The translations under genes and the position numbers were made by a program. The notes below the pieces were generated by a model. The model saw nothing but the letters and a program-made list of their open reading frames with translations. It was not told the origin of the DNA and did no database searches. DNA of 64,000 bases from Eubacteriales bacterium (lineage in GTDB: Bacteria > Bacillota > Clostridia > Lachnospirales > Lachnospiraceae), in the NCBI GenBank assembly GCA_030539395.1, contig JAUNSC010000010.1:21206-85205 (forward strand), in the 5' to 3' direction. Every line of letters begins with the position of its first letter. Within the stretch, counting starts at the first letter, position 1. Below are positions 47,001 through 56,276 of the stretch, piece after piece.

Positions 47001-47428
47001 TATCCACACCTGAAGAGATAGAAAAGCAATTGCTTAAGCAGCTCCGTCCGGACGGCCTGGTGAACATGGATCAGGAGGTCTTTTCAGAAATGGACAGAGG
47101 GTTTACAAAAACTTCGGATGTGATACCGGTGACTTTAAACAAAGACGGTTCCCTTTCAAAATTATCCAGAGCAATTTCAAAGGAACGTTTTGGACAAATG
47201 TCAGAGCTTGTTCATGAGAAATTGAAAGAGATTGGGTCAAGGATTATGGATGGCGAGATCGCACCGGTACCTTACCAGAGAAAACAGCAAACCGGATGCG
47301 ATTACTGTATTTACAGGGCAGTATGTGCCCTGGATGGGAAAATTCCCGGAACCGGAGTTAACCGGTTGAAAGAATATAAAGCAGAGGAAATCTGGAAGAA
47401 GATGGAAGAGGACAGTGCATGGGAGTAA
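44015..47428 (+). CDS. addB: ATP-dependent helicase-nuclease subunit AddB
   Basis: AddB is 1137 residues, part of the AddAB complex that resects double-strand breaks for RecA. It has an N-terminal P-loop GNSGSGKS and a C-terminal PD-(D/E)XK nuclease with VIDYKSGN. Cysteines of a 4Fe-4S cluster are visible as FASCAF and CDYCIYRAVC (C-x2-C-x5-C). The end overlaps addA by 10 bases. Confidence 0.97.
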   Translation: MSLQLILGNSGSGKSYQLYKQIIEASIQSPEKNFLVIVPEQFTMQTQRKLVAMHPQRGLLNIDILSFQRLAHRIFEEVGADRRTVLEETGKTLLLRRTVMKKQNQLKILKGNLKKQGYLLEMKSLISELTQYDIDADKMEQLQTFSKDRPSLYYKLQDIDIIYEGFQEELEGKYITAEETLEALCQVVSRSELLKDSIVAIDGFTGFTPIQQKLLRELLQLAGQVLVTVTIDAKEDFYRIRGEHELFYLSKKTIHSLTGLARQSGCEILPPVIMQWKEMPRFKNSRQLGFLEEHLFRGRISRAENEQESIFLHTAANPVQEAHFAARTIRRYIMKGYRYQDIAVIVGDLPSYNSYIPKIFQEYQIPCFMDSNRSVFSNPFIEFVRALLDMISQNFTCTAVFRYLRTNLCAIEMEHLDILENYVLAAGVRGFSSWSEEFTKIPDSIPPEKAELCEELRKQIMEPLHPVVGCLKSSRTTVAEKTKVLYELIVFYEIQRQMAVKEEMFRKAGKPELQKEYAGIYGIVMGLLDKLVQLLGEEKISLQEYTQLLEAGFEEARVGLIPASNDRIQVGDLERSRLSDIKVLIFLGLNDGWVPSGGNGGGLLSDIERELLEKSGIELAPTARQNSYIQKFYLYLNLTKPREYLHLSFSKASTDGTLMRPSYVIRSVQRLFPNMEVTEEDVYTSFTDRIFTPQNGLSYLVEGLQKVREENPDGQWLELYRWYLEQDTEREKVEKLVKAAFMTFDGRGIGKEAARRLYGEMLAGSVSRLEKFASCAFAHFLQYGLKLEEREEYEFRPVDMGNVFHNAIERYSEKIKENGYDWFTISEEESNELIEQCVEEVAENYGQQILRDSARNEYLIRRMKRIMHRTVWALHRQISAGHFYPDGFEVSFSQARELEAVNIALTEEERMRLRGRIDRIDVCEKDKQVYVKVIDYKSGNTSFDLVALYHGLQLQLVVYLNAALELEKRLHPDKEIIPAGIFYYHMKDPLLDMEGVSTPEEIEKQLLKQLRPDGLVNMDQEVFSEMDRGFTKTSDVIPVTLNKDGSLSKLSRAISKERFGQMSELVHEKLKEIGSRIMDGEIAPVPYQRKQQTGCDYCIYRAVCALDGKIPGTGVNRLKEYKAEEIWKKMEEDSAWE

Positions 47429-50400
47429 ACTGGACAAAGGAACAACTTCAGGTAATAGAAATGCGGGGCTGTAATATGCTGGTTTCTGCTGCAGCAGGTT
47501 CAGGAAAAACAGCTGTGCTGGTGGAACGTATACTGTCCATGATCATGGACCAAAGACATCCTGTGGATATTGACCGCCTTTTGATCGTTACTTTTACAAA
47601 CGCGGCTGCGGGAGAAATGCGTGACCGGATCAGAGAGGCAATTGAAGAGAAAATAGAAGAACTGGAACAGTCAGAAGACAACCCGGAGTGGCTTTTGGAT
47701 CATTTACAGAGACAGACAGCTCTTTTGTCAAATGCACAGATAACTACAATTCACAGTTTCTGCCAGTATGTTATTCGAAATTATTTTCATACGATAGATT
47801 TAGATCCGTCCATGCGGATCGCAGACGAAGGAGAACAGAAGCTTCTGCAAAATGATGTATTAAAGGATCTTTTAGAAGAAAAATATGCAGAGCAATCAGA
47901 GGAATTCCTGAAAATGACTGAGTCCATGGCTCCCGGAAGGGATGACGGGGCACTGGTGGATATTGTATTATCGCTGTACAGCTTTTCTCAGAGTTTTCCG
48001 TGGCCGGAAAAATGGCTTATACAGTGCAGGCAGACGTATGATATCAGTTCAGCGGAGGAACTAAATGCGTCAGATTGGATAAAAAGTCTGACTGAGTTTG
48101 TCAGAGCCGCATTGCAGGACGTAAAACAGCAGATAGAGGAAGCCATAAATATTGCTGCAGAAGAAGATGGACCATGGTTTTATGAGGATGCACTTCAGGC
48201 AGACATGGCGGCGATAGAAGAAATTTTATCAGCCGCAACTTATTCTGAGCAGAGTGGGTGTTTTAGCCGGCTGCCCGGCTGGACGAGACTTTCAGTTAAA
48301 AAAGACAAAACTGTATCAGAGGAAAAAAAAGAGCGGATAAAAGCAATCCGTGAAGAATATAAGAAAACCGTGGGGGATCTGCGGGAAAATTTCTATTTTG
48401 CACCGGCAGACAGTGTGATACGGCAGATGAAAGAATGCCTTCCGGTTGTGGAAGAACTGACCAGGCTGACTGATGAGTTTTCCAGACGTTATCTGGAAGA
48501 AAAGCAGAAAAAGAATCTGATGGATTTTAATGATATGGAACATTTTGCGCTGAAGATTCTTGTGAACAATGAAGGGGAAAAAGAGAAACAAAGTCAGGTG
48601 GCTCAAGATCTGGCTGCCCGTTATGAAGAAATTATGATTGATGAGTATCAGGACAGTAATTTTGTGCAGGAACTGATACTTGGAAGTGTTTCCGGAATGA
48701 GGGAAGGACGTCACAATACATTTATGGTTGGAGATGTAAAGCAGAGCATTTACCGTTTCCGCCTTGCCCGGCCGGAACTTTTTATGGAGAAATATCACAC
48801 CTATTCAGTGGAAGAAGGAGATTGCAGACGTATTGACCTGCACCGCAATTTCAGAAGCCGTCATGAGGTGCTGGATGGGGTTAATTTCATATTTGAACAG
48901 ATTATGGAAGAGCGGCTTGGAAATATACAGTATGACGAAGCGGCGGCTCTTTATCCCGGAGCAGAGTTTGAGACCGGAGATGATCCGGATTTCCGGGATA
49001 CGGAAGTATTAATGCTGGATTTATCTGCACAGGAAGGGACGGAAAGTGCGGAAGAATCAGACCGGGAAGCAGAAGCAAGGATGACGGCCGGCCGCATAAG
49101 GGAAATGGTCGGAAAAGAGCGAATCTGGGATAAAGAACGCAGGAAATACAGAACAATACAGTATGGTGATATTGTGGTTTTGTTAAGAACCGTCCAGGGA
49201 TGGGCGGAAGTATTCAGTAAAATGATGACAGATTTGGGCATTCCGGCCAGCACAGGTTCAAGGACAGGCTATTTTTCAACGGCGGAGATACAGACGGTAC
49301 TGTCACTGCTTAAGCTGATAGACAATCCGCTTCAGGATATTCCAATGGCGGCAGTACTTCGTTCGCCTGTTGTGGGACTTTCCGGAAAAGAAATGGCAGA
49401 TATCAGAAGCCGTCATCCGGACAGATCATTTTCTATGGCCTGTATGGAAGAGGAGAAACTGACAGATTTTTTCGAAATGCTGAGGGAATTCCGGGTGATG
49501 GCAAACGATGTTCCCATACATGAACTTTTAATGTATATTTTAGAGCGCACCGGTTATGGGAATTATGCAGCAGCGATGCCGGGAGGGAGCCAGAGAAAAG
49601 CGAATCTGGATATGCTGGTAGAAAAGGCAATTGCCTATGAGCAGGGAAGCTACCGGGGGCTTTATAATTTTGTCCGATATATAGAAAATCTGCATAAATA
49701 TGATGTTGATTATGGAGAGGCAAACGTTGGCGGACAGGAGAATGCCGTGCGTATCATGAGCATTCATAAAAGCAAAGGACTGGAATTTCCGGTGGTTTTT
49801 GTGTGCGGAATGGGGAAGATGATGAATCAGTCAGACGCCAGAAGCACAGTGCTTTCTCATGCAGAACTTGGAATCGGCTGTGATTATGTGAATCTGGAAC
49901 TGCGTACAAAGAGCAGGACTCTTCTGAAGGAAATAATGAAAAAAGAGACTCATCTGGAAAGTCTGGGTGAGGAACTCAGGGTTCTTTATGTAGCTTTTAC
50001 GCGTGCAAAAGAAAAACTGGTTCTTACCGGTACGATTTCCAAAACAGAAGATAAAATAAGAAAATGGGCTAATGTGTGCGGCAGAGAAGAAAAGGTGCTG
50101 CCATTTATTCAGAGGACCCATGCATCCACATACTGGGATTGGGTAATTCCTGCGCTTATGAGAAATAAATGCTTTACAGAAATACTGGATACGTTTGAGA
50201 TTGTTCAGAATAGAAATCATCCTCTTTATGACAGAGAAATATTTGTGAATGTGCGTATTGTCTGGCCGGAGAGACTGGTGGAGCAGGAGATGGCACGGCA
50301 GGAAAATTATCTGTATACAGAAAAACAACTGCTGGAATTTCCTGTGCATCAGGTGATTGATGAGAAGATCGCAGCTGAGCTGGAGGAAAAACTGTCTTTT

Positions 50401-51108
50401 GGCTACGCATATGAAAAAGATGCCGAAATACCCGGAAAGGTCAGCGTTTCTGAGCTGAAAAAAATGTCCGCCCAGGAGAAAGAAGAAGGAATTTTTTCTT
50501 TATATGAGGAAGCTCAGCCTGTGCCTTTAATACCAGAGTTTTTGCAGGAAGAACATACTGTTTCGGGTGCAGCAAGGGGAACTGTTTATCACAGATGGAT
50601 GGAGTGTGTGGACTTTACGCTGTTTGGAAACAAATCAGACGGCAGCAGGAGAGAGCAGGCCTTTGCCCTGGAGAAAGAGCGTATGTTACAACAGGGATAT
50701 CTTTCAAAAGAAGAAATATCACTGATTGATATGAAAAAAATGGAGGCTTTTTTCAGTACATCTCTTGCAAAGCGGATGGCTGAGGCGGATTCAAAGGGCA
50801 ATTTGTTCCGTGAACGGCAGTTTGTGTTAGATGTGCCGGCGGATAACATCAGAAAAGAATGGAATCCGCAGCAGAAGGTGCTGATTCAGGGAATTATTGA
50901 TGCATATTTTATAGAAGATGGAGAGATTGTGCTTCTGGATTACAAAACAGATTATGTAAAAATGAAAGATGCATCTTCCCTCTATCGAAAATATGGAGTA
51001 CAATTAGAATGTTATAAAAAGGCACTGGAAAGGCTGACTGGCCTTCCGGTAAAGGAAAAACTGATTTATTCGTTCTGCCTGGACAGCATTCTCTTAGAAG
51101 AAGAATAG
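47419..51108 (+). CDS. addA: ATP-dependent helicase-nuclease subunit AddA
   Basis: AddA is 1229 residues, a UvrD-like helicase with a C-terminal nuclease. The Walker A is AAAGSGKTAVLVERI, the Walker B IMIDEYQDSN, and helicase motif VI includes EELRVLYVAFTRAKEKL. The nuclease motif is LLDYKTDYV at about residue 1174. It starts within the 3' end of addB, giving stoichiometric coupling. Confidence 0.97.
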   Translation: MGVNWTKEQLQVIEMRGCNMLVSAAAGSGKTAVLVERILSMIMDQRHPVDIDRLLIVTFTNAAAGEMRDRIREAIEEKIEELEQSEDNPEWLLDHLQRQTALLSNAQITTIHSFCQYVIRNYFHTIDLDPSMRIADEGEQKLLQNDVLKDLLEEKYAEQSEEFLKMTESMAPGRDDGALVDIVLSLYSFSQSFPWPEKWLIQCRQTYDISSAEELNASDWIKSLTEFVRAALQDVKQQIEEAINIAAEEDGPWFYEDALQADMAAIEEILSAATYSEQSGCFSRLPGWTRLSVKKDKTVSEEKKERIKAIREEYKKTVGDLRENFYFAPADSVIRQMKECLPVVEELTRLTDEFSRRYLEEKQKKNLMDFNDMEHFALKILVNNEGEKEKQSQVAQDLAARYEEIMIDEYQDSNFVQELILGSVSGMREGRHNTFMVGDVKQSIYRFRLARPELFMEKYHTYSVEEGDCRRIDLHRNFRSRHEVLDGVNFIFEQIMEERLGNIQYDEAAALYPGAEFETGDDPDFRDTEVLMLDLSAQEGTESAEESDREAEARMTAGRIREMVGKERIWDKERRKYRTIQYGDIVVLLRTVQGWAEVFSKMMTDLGIPASTGSRTGYFSTAEIQTVLSLLKLIDNPLQDIPMAAVLRSPVVGLSGKEMADIRSRHPDRSFSMACMEEEKLTDFFEMLREFRVMANDVPIHELLMYILERTGYGNYAAAMPGGSQRKANLDMLVEKAIAYEQGSYRGLYNFVRYIENLHKYDVDYGEANVGGQENAVRIMSIHKSKGLEFPVVFVCGMGKMMNQSDARSTVLSHAELGIGCDYVNLELRTKSRTLLKEIMKKETHLESLGEELRVLYVAFTRAKEKLVLTGTISKTEDKIRKWANVCGREEKVLPFIQRTHASTYWDWVIPALMRNKCFTEILDTFEIVQNRNHPLYDREIFVNVRIVWPERLVEQEMARQENYLYTEKQLLEFPVHQVIDEKIAAELEEKLSFGYAYEKDAEIPGKVSVSELKKMSAQEKEEGIFSLYEEAQPVPLIPEFLQEEHTVSGAARGTVYHRWMECVDFTLFGNKSDGSRREQAFALEKERMLQQGYLSKEEISLIDMKKMEAFFSTSLAKRMAEADSKGNLFRERQFVLDVPADNIRKEWNPQQKVLIQGIIDAYFIEDGEIVLLDYKTDYVKMKDASSLYRKYGVQLECYKKALERLTGLPVKEKLIYSFCLDSILLEEE

Positions 51109-51134
51109 TCCGGTAAGGAACAAGGAGTATAGAA

Positions 51135-54110
51135 ATGTTTAATTTAATAAAAAAAATATATCAGAGACAGATTTTCCGTTACATTTTCTTTGGCGGATGT
51201 ACGACTTTGGTGAATCTGGTAAGTTATGGCTTTCTTCGCTATCTGTTGGATGTCGATATTCTGAAAGCCAGCTTTATTTCTATCTTATTGTCCATATTAT
51301 TTGCATATGTGGTCAATAAGCTGTTTGTGTTTGAAAGCAAAAAGAATAATATCCGGGAATTGTTGAAGGAATTTGGCAGTTTTACAGGCATGAGGCTTAT
51401 CACCATGTTTGTGGAAACTTTTGGTACGATGCTTTTGAGCTGCGTTTGGAGTATTCCTGATATGTGGTCTAAACTGCTGATGCAGGTGGTGGTTCTTGTG
51501 CTGAATTTCATTTTCAGTAAATTGATTGTATTCAGCGCCAGAGACTGTCACGTGTATATGACAGAAAAAGAGCGGAAGGCCCAGCTTAGAAAAAAGAGAT
51601 GTATCGGAATATCATTTGCAATACCGGCTGTGACAATGTTTATTGCCTACATTGTAAATGGGGTATACCCTTTTGGCGATCACGGAGTGCTGATTATTGA
51701 TTCACTTCATCAGTATCTTCCATTTTTTACAGACTTTCATCAGAAACTGGCAAACAGCGAATCTCTTTTATATTCTTTTGGAGGCGGCCTGGGCTATAAT
51801 ATGTGGGCAACGATTGCTTATTATCTGGCCAGTCCTTTCAATTTTCTGATGTCGCTGGTATCCATGGACCATGTGATGGATTTTATGGCATATCTGATTC
51901 TGCTTAAGATCAGTCTTTCGGGTATGTTTTTTGCGTGGTATCTTTCAGACAGAAATAAGGGAAGTGACTATATGCCGATTCCCTTTGCCTGCATGTATGC
52001 TCTGAGCTCTTTTATGATAGGGTATTATTTCAATATTATGTGGCTGGACAGTGTGATGGTGCTCCCTCTTGTGATGAAGGGGATTGAGCGGATTACTCAG
52101 GGAAAGAGCGGAAAATTATTTGCGGGATCCTTGTTTTACGGACTGTACTGCAATTATTATATCGGATACATGCTGTGCCTGTTTTCCTGCCTGTATTTTC
52201 TGGCACAGTGGATTGCAGCGAAAAGATTTGTAATCCGAAAATTTATCAAATCGGGGCTTCGATTTGCCTGGTATGCCCTTCTTAGCGGAGGAATGGCTGC
52301 CATTTTGCTGGTTCCGGCATATATGAATCTGGGAATTACAGAGTCGGCAAATAACAGTTTTCCGACAAAAGTTAAGTTTTATACAAATACACTTGCTCAG
52401 CTCTCAGGCCATTTTGCGCTTGTTGAACCGATCAATATTTACGACAATCAATCGGGAGTAAATATTTACTGCGGTGTGATCATTTTGATTCTGGTCATTC
52501 TGTATATTCTGGATCAGGAACTGCAGTTTAAAGAAAGACTGTCAAAAGTGGTGTTGGCAGGTATGTTCCTTTTAAGCATGAATTTCAATATGCTGAACTA
52601 TATCTGGCATGGATTTCATATACAGAATGGACTGCCTAACCGGTTTGCGTTCCTATATACAGGCATCTTACTTGTGATGGGATTTGACGCACTGCGGGAT
52701 ATTCGGAAGCAGCATCCCTGGAGACTTCTCTTATCCTGGATCATTCCCATGGCATTTGTGGCTTTTTGTCTGCAGAAGAACATTGGTGAGAGGGAGTGGT
52801 ACGTATATGTAACTACTCTGGCTTTGCTGGCAGTATATGGAATTTTGCTGATGAGCATTCGTTGTTTGAAAAAGTGGTATCCGAAAGTGAAACTGATTTT
52901 GTTTGGAATGATGTCTCTTGAGATGGCGGTGACAGGCGTATACGGGATATGTCTGAACGGTACAGTGGGAAGAAGCACTTATGTGGATGAACAGAAAGCA
53001 TTTCAGGCATTGATGCCCAGGCAGGAAGGCAGCGAAGAATTTTTCCGAAGTGAGATTGACAGTCAGCGCATGCGAAATGAAAATATGTTTATGGGAGCAA
53101 ATGGTCTGGTTATGTTTTCATCAACTATGCCGGCGGCAACTGTGGATCTGTGCCGCAGTATAGGTATGGAGGCAAGGACGAATAAAAATGGTTATAATGG
53201 TGTCACAAAATTGTTTAATGATGTGTTTGGAATCCGTTATGTAGTCTCAAAACATGCATCGGGCGATTATCTCTATCAGATGGAAAAAGTCGATGATGAA
53301 GATCCGTTAAAGCTGTTCTATAATGATGGTGCGCTTTCTCTTGGATTTATGGTTTCTTCCAATATAAAGGAATGGGATATTAATGACAGAACGGCAATGA
53401 AAGTGCAGGATGATTTTGCGGAACTGGCCACGGGAGAACCCTTTTTCTATACGCTGCGGGAAGCTTATTCTCTGGAAGAAGGGCCGACTTATATTATCCG
53501 GCTTCATCCGGGAGAACAGACTTACATTGAGTTTACAGAGAATGTAAAGAGTCTGACTATCAAGACACCACAGTTTGAGAAGACCATTAATAATTATACA
53601 AAAAATGTGTTTAATCTTGGTCTGGTAACAGAGGAAGGCGAAGAGAGCAAAGCAAACATTACAATTACCTATAAAGAAAATAATGCGGAGCCGGTTCCGG
53701 TGCGGGTATATACCTGTACAGATGAAGAATATCAGGCTGTGCATGATAAACTTGCCGCCAATCAGCTGGAAAATGTAAAGGAAGAGGGGAACAAAGTATC
53801 CGGAACGATCCACGTGGATGAGGCGGGAACACTTCTTATGACGATTCCATATGACAAGGGCTGGAAGGTAAAAGTCGACGGAGTGGATACAGAAACGTAC
53901 AGTGTGGGAGAAGCATTGACCGGAATTGATCTGGGAGAAGGGGATCATGAGATTTCCATGGTATTTACACCGGCAGGTTTGTGGCTTGGAAGTGCACTGT
54001 CGTTGATCAGTGTAGCCCTTTTTATAATCAGCTGTTATGTGGAAGCACGGATAATGAAGAAAAAAGCGGAGGAAAAGCATCATGAACATCAGGTTCTCAG
54101 AGAAGGTTAA
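51135..54110 (+). CDS. GtrA-YfhO fusion membrane protein
   Basis: This 991-residue polytopic protein combines two families. Residues about 10-140 match GtrA (four helices, YIFFGGCTTLVNLVSYGFLRY), proposed to move undecaprenyl-linked sugars. From about 155 it is a YfhO-type protein (GDHGVLIIDSLHQYLPFF, the many-helix domain, then an extracellular beta-rich C-terminus with a final helix). YfhO proteins take part in cell-surface sugar or lipoteichoic acid decoration. The C-terminal 29 bases overlap the aminotransferase gene. A role in surface glycosylation is inferred. Confidence 0.82.
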   Translation: MFNLIKKIYQRQIFRYIFFGGCTTLVNLVSYGFLRYLLDVDILKASFISILLSILFAYVVNKLFVFESKKNNIRELLKEFGSFTGMRLITMFVETFGTMLLSCVWSIPDMWSKLLMQVVVLVLNFIFSKLIVFSARDCHVYMTEKERKAQLRKKRCIGISFAIPAVTMFIAYIVNGVYPFGDHGVLIIDSLHQYLPFFTDFHQKLANSESLLYSFGGGLGYNMWATIAYYLASPFNFLMSLVSMDHVMDFMAYLILLKISLSGMFFAWYLSDRNKGSDYMPIPFACMYALSSFMIGYYFNIMWLDSVMVLPLVMKGIERITQGKSGKLFAGSLFYGLYCNYYIGYMLCLFSCLYFLAQWIAAKRFVIRKFIKSGLRFAWYALLSGGMAAILLVPAYMNLGITESANNSFPTKVKFYTNTLAQLSGHFALVEPINIYDNQSGVNIYCGVIILILVILYILDQELQFKERLSKVVLAGMFLLSMNFNMLNYIWHGFHIQNGLPNRFAFLYTGILLVMGFDALRDIRKQHPWRLLLSWIIPMAFVAFCLQKNIGEREWYVYVTTLALLAVYGILLMSIRCLKKWYPKVKLILFGMMSLEMAVTGVYGICLNGTVGRSTYVDEQKAFQALMPRQEGSEEFFRSEIDSQRMRNENMFMGANGLVMFSSTMPAATVDLCRSIGMEARTNKNGYNGVTKLFNDVFGIRYVVSKHASGDYLYQMEKVDDEDPLKLFYNDGALSLGFMVSSNIKEWDINDRTAMKVQDDFAELATGEPFFYTLREAYSLEEGPTYIIRLHPGEQTYIEFTENVKSLTIKTPQFEKTINNYTKNVFNLGLVTEEGEESKANITITYKENNAEPVPVRVYTCTDEEYQAVHDKLAANQLENVKEEGNKVSGTIHVDEAGTLLMTIPYDKGWKVKVDGVDTETYSVGEALTGIDLGEGDHEISMVFTPAGLWLGSALSLISVALFIISCYVEARIMKKKAEEKHHEHQVLREG

Positions 54111-55257
54111 TATGTTTGATGCCGGCATTTTTGCCGTTTTAAATACAAAAAAAGAAGAATTGCTGAAACAGGGAAAAACGATCTATAATCTTTCAGTAGG
54201 AACACCGGATTTTGAGACTCCGGAACATATCAGAACGGCAGTATCGGAAGCTGCAAAGTATCCGGACAATTTCAAATACTCTCTGGTTGATATTCCCCCT
54301 CTTGTGGAAGCGGTTCAGAACTTTTATCAGAAACGGTTTGGAGTATCTCTGGATGCAGAGGAAATTATGTCTGTAAACGGGTCTCAGGAGGGGATGGCTC
54401 ATTTTGCATGGGCGCTTTGTGATCCGGGAGATGTCGTACTGGTTCCGAATCCGGGATATCCCATTTTTAAGATTGGTCCGGAATTGTGTGATGCCAGGAC
54501 AGTGGAATACCCGTTGTATGAAGAAAATGGATTTTTGCCTTTGCTGGCAGATATCCCGGAGGAAACAGCGAGAGCAGCAAAATTTATGGTAGTGAATTAT
54601 CCGGCCAATCCGGTGTGTGCTGTGGCGAACGATGATTTTTACCGGGAACTGATTGCTTTTGCCAGGAAATATGAGATTGTTATTTTACATGACAATGCCT
54701 ATTCGGATATTATTTTCGGTGGAAAGAAAGGCGGGTCCTTCCTTCAGTATGAGGGAGCAAAAGAGGTGGGAGTAGAGTTTTACTCTCTCTCAAAATCTTT
54801 CAATTATACAGGAGCCCGAATGTCGTTTTGTATCGGGAACCATCAGGTGATAGAAAAGTTCAGGGCGATCCGCACGCAGATTGATTATGGCGTGTTCCTT
54901 CCGGTACAGTATGGAGCAATTGCAGCATTGACAGGGCCTTTTGAGTGTGTGGAAGAACAGTGCAGAAAATACGAGAAAAGAAGCAGGGCGCTTTGCGGTG
55001 GACTGCGCAGTATAGGATGGCAGGTGGAAGACAGCGCGGGGACAATGTTTGTGTGGGCACCGCTGCCGGAGGGATATACAAATTCAGAAGAATTTTGTAT
55101 GGAGTTAATGGAACGTTCAGGGGTTATCTGTGTACCGGGAAGCAGTTTTGGTTCTCTGGGAGAAGGATATGTCCGGTTTGCTCTTGTAATGCCGGAGGAA
55201 AAACTTCTGGAAGTAGTGGAGAGTATCCAAAAAAGCGGAATAATTGAAAGGAAATAG
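54082..55257 (+). CDS. PLP-dependent aminotransferase class I/II
   Basis: This 391-residue fold-type I aminotransferase has GTPDFETPEHI near the N-terminus, D204 and Y207 in HDNAYSD, and the PLP lysine K238 in YSLSKSFNYTG. It is close to the LL-diaminopimelate/alanine aminotransferase-like group, but the substrate cannot be assigned. It starts 29 bases before the upstream stop, behind GGAGG, so the two are translationally coupled. Confidence 0.9.
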   Translation: MNIRFSEKVNMFDAGIFAVLNTKKEELLKQGKTIYNLSVGTPDFETPEHIRTAVSEAAKYPDNFKYSLVDIPPLVEAVQNFYQKRFGVSLDAEEIMSVNGSQEGMAHFAWALCDPGDVVLVPNPGYPIFKIGPELCDARTVEYPLYEENGFLPLLADIPEETARAAKFMVVNYPANPVCAVANDDFYRELIAFARKYEIVILHDNAYSDIIFGGKKGGSFLQYEGAKEVGVEFYSLSKSFNYTGARMSFCIGNHQVIEKFRAIRTQIDYGVFLPVQYGAIAALTGPFECVEEQCRKYEKRSRALCGGLRSIGWQVEDSAGTMFVWAPLPEGYTNSEEFCMELMERSGVICVPGSSFGSLGEGYVRFALVMPEEKLLEVVESIQKSGIIERK

Positions 55258-55260
55258 AGA

Positions 55261-56172
55261 ATGGAACAGGCAATATACAACAAGCTGTGTGAAATAGCGG
55301 GTACTGAAAATGTGTTGATTGGGGAGCCGATGAAAAAGCATACTACTTTTCGCATTGGCGGACCGGCGGATTATTTTGTCCTGCCCCATACAAAAGAAGA
55401 ACTGGCAGCTGTTATTTCGGTTTGTAAAAGAGAGAATGTGCCCTGGTTTATTCTTGGAAACGGAAGTAATCTTCTGGTTTCAGATGACGGAGTGCGGGGA
55501 GCGGTAATTCAGCTGTACAAGAATTACAATGACATTAATATAGAAGGAAATTGTGTGAGAGCGCAGGCCGGGGCATCCAATTCGGTGGTTGCACACAGAG
55601 CATTGGAAGCATCTCTTGCAGGATATGAGTTCGCAGCAGGAATCCCGGGAACTGTGGGCGGCGCTGTTGTTATGAATGCGGGAGCTTACGGCGGAGAAAT
55701 GAAAGATATCCTGTTGGAGGTAACCGTTCTTGATGAGAATGGAGAGTTCCTTGTTCTTAAAAATGAGGAGCTGGAGCTGGGGTATCGTACCAGTATCATA
55801 TCGAAAAAAGGTTATGTGGTAGTGGAAGCGGTATTCGGACTTGCGGCGGGAAATGAGGATAAAATACGGGGCCGTATGGAAGAATTGAAAAATCAGCGTG
55901 TGTCAAAGCAGCCTCTTGAATATCCGAGTGCAGGAAGTACTTTTAAGCGTCCGGAAGGGTATTTTGCCGGAAAGCTGATCATGGATGCAGGCCTCAGAGG
56001 ATTTTCTGCAGGTGGTGCCCAGGTTTCAGAGAAACATTGCGGTTTTGTGATCAATAAGGGAGATGCAACGGCAGAAGACGTGATAAATCTGATAAAAGAA
56101 GTGCAAAGGATCGTCTATGAAAAATTTGACGTGCATCTTGAGACAGAAGTAAAATTTCTGGGTAAGTTCTAA
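55261..56172 (+). CDS. murB: UDP-N-acetylenolpyruvoylglucosamine reductase
   Basis: MurB is 303 residues, a flavoenzyme that makes UDP-MurNAc for peptidoglycan. It has KKHTTFRIGGPADYFV, GNGSNLLVSD and the catalytic YPSAGSTFKRPEG. It opens the murB-rapZ-whiA-HPr block. The 104-base gap to rapZ holds a small CCTGT...ACAGG stem around GAAGC/GCTTC. Confidence 0.97.
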   Translation: MEQAIYNKLCEIAGTENVLIGEPMKKHTTFRIGGPADYFVLPHTKEELAAVISVCKRENVPWFILGNGSNLLVSDDGVRGAVIQLYKNYNDINIEGNCVRAQAGASNSVVAHRALEASLAGYEFAAGIPGTVGGAVVMNAGAYGGEMKDILLEVTVLDENGEFLVLKNEELELGYRTSIISKKGYVVVEAVFGLAAGNEDKIRGRMEELKNQRVSKQPLEYPSAGSTFKRPEGYFAGKLIMDAGLRGFSAGGAQVSEKHCGFVINKGDATAEDVINLIKEVQRIVYEKFDVHLETEVKFLGKF

Positions 56173-56276
56173 AATATACCTGTTTGGCCTTCTGAAGCTG
56201 AATGCTTCGCACAGGCGGATTTTGTGCGATAAGGTATGTGACAGGATGAATGTACAAAGGAAGGGAAAAGTGAGAG

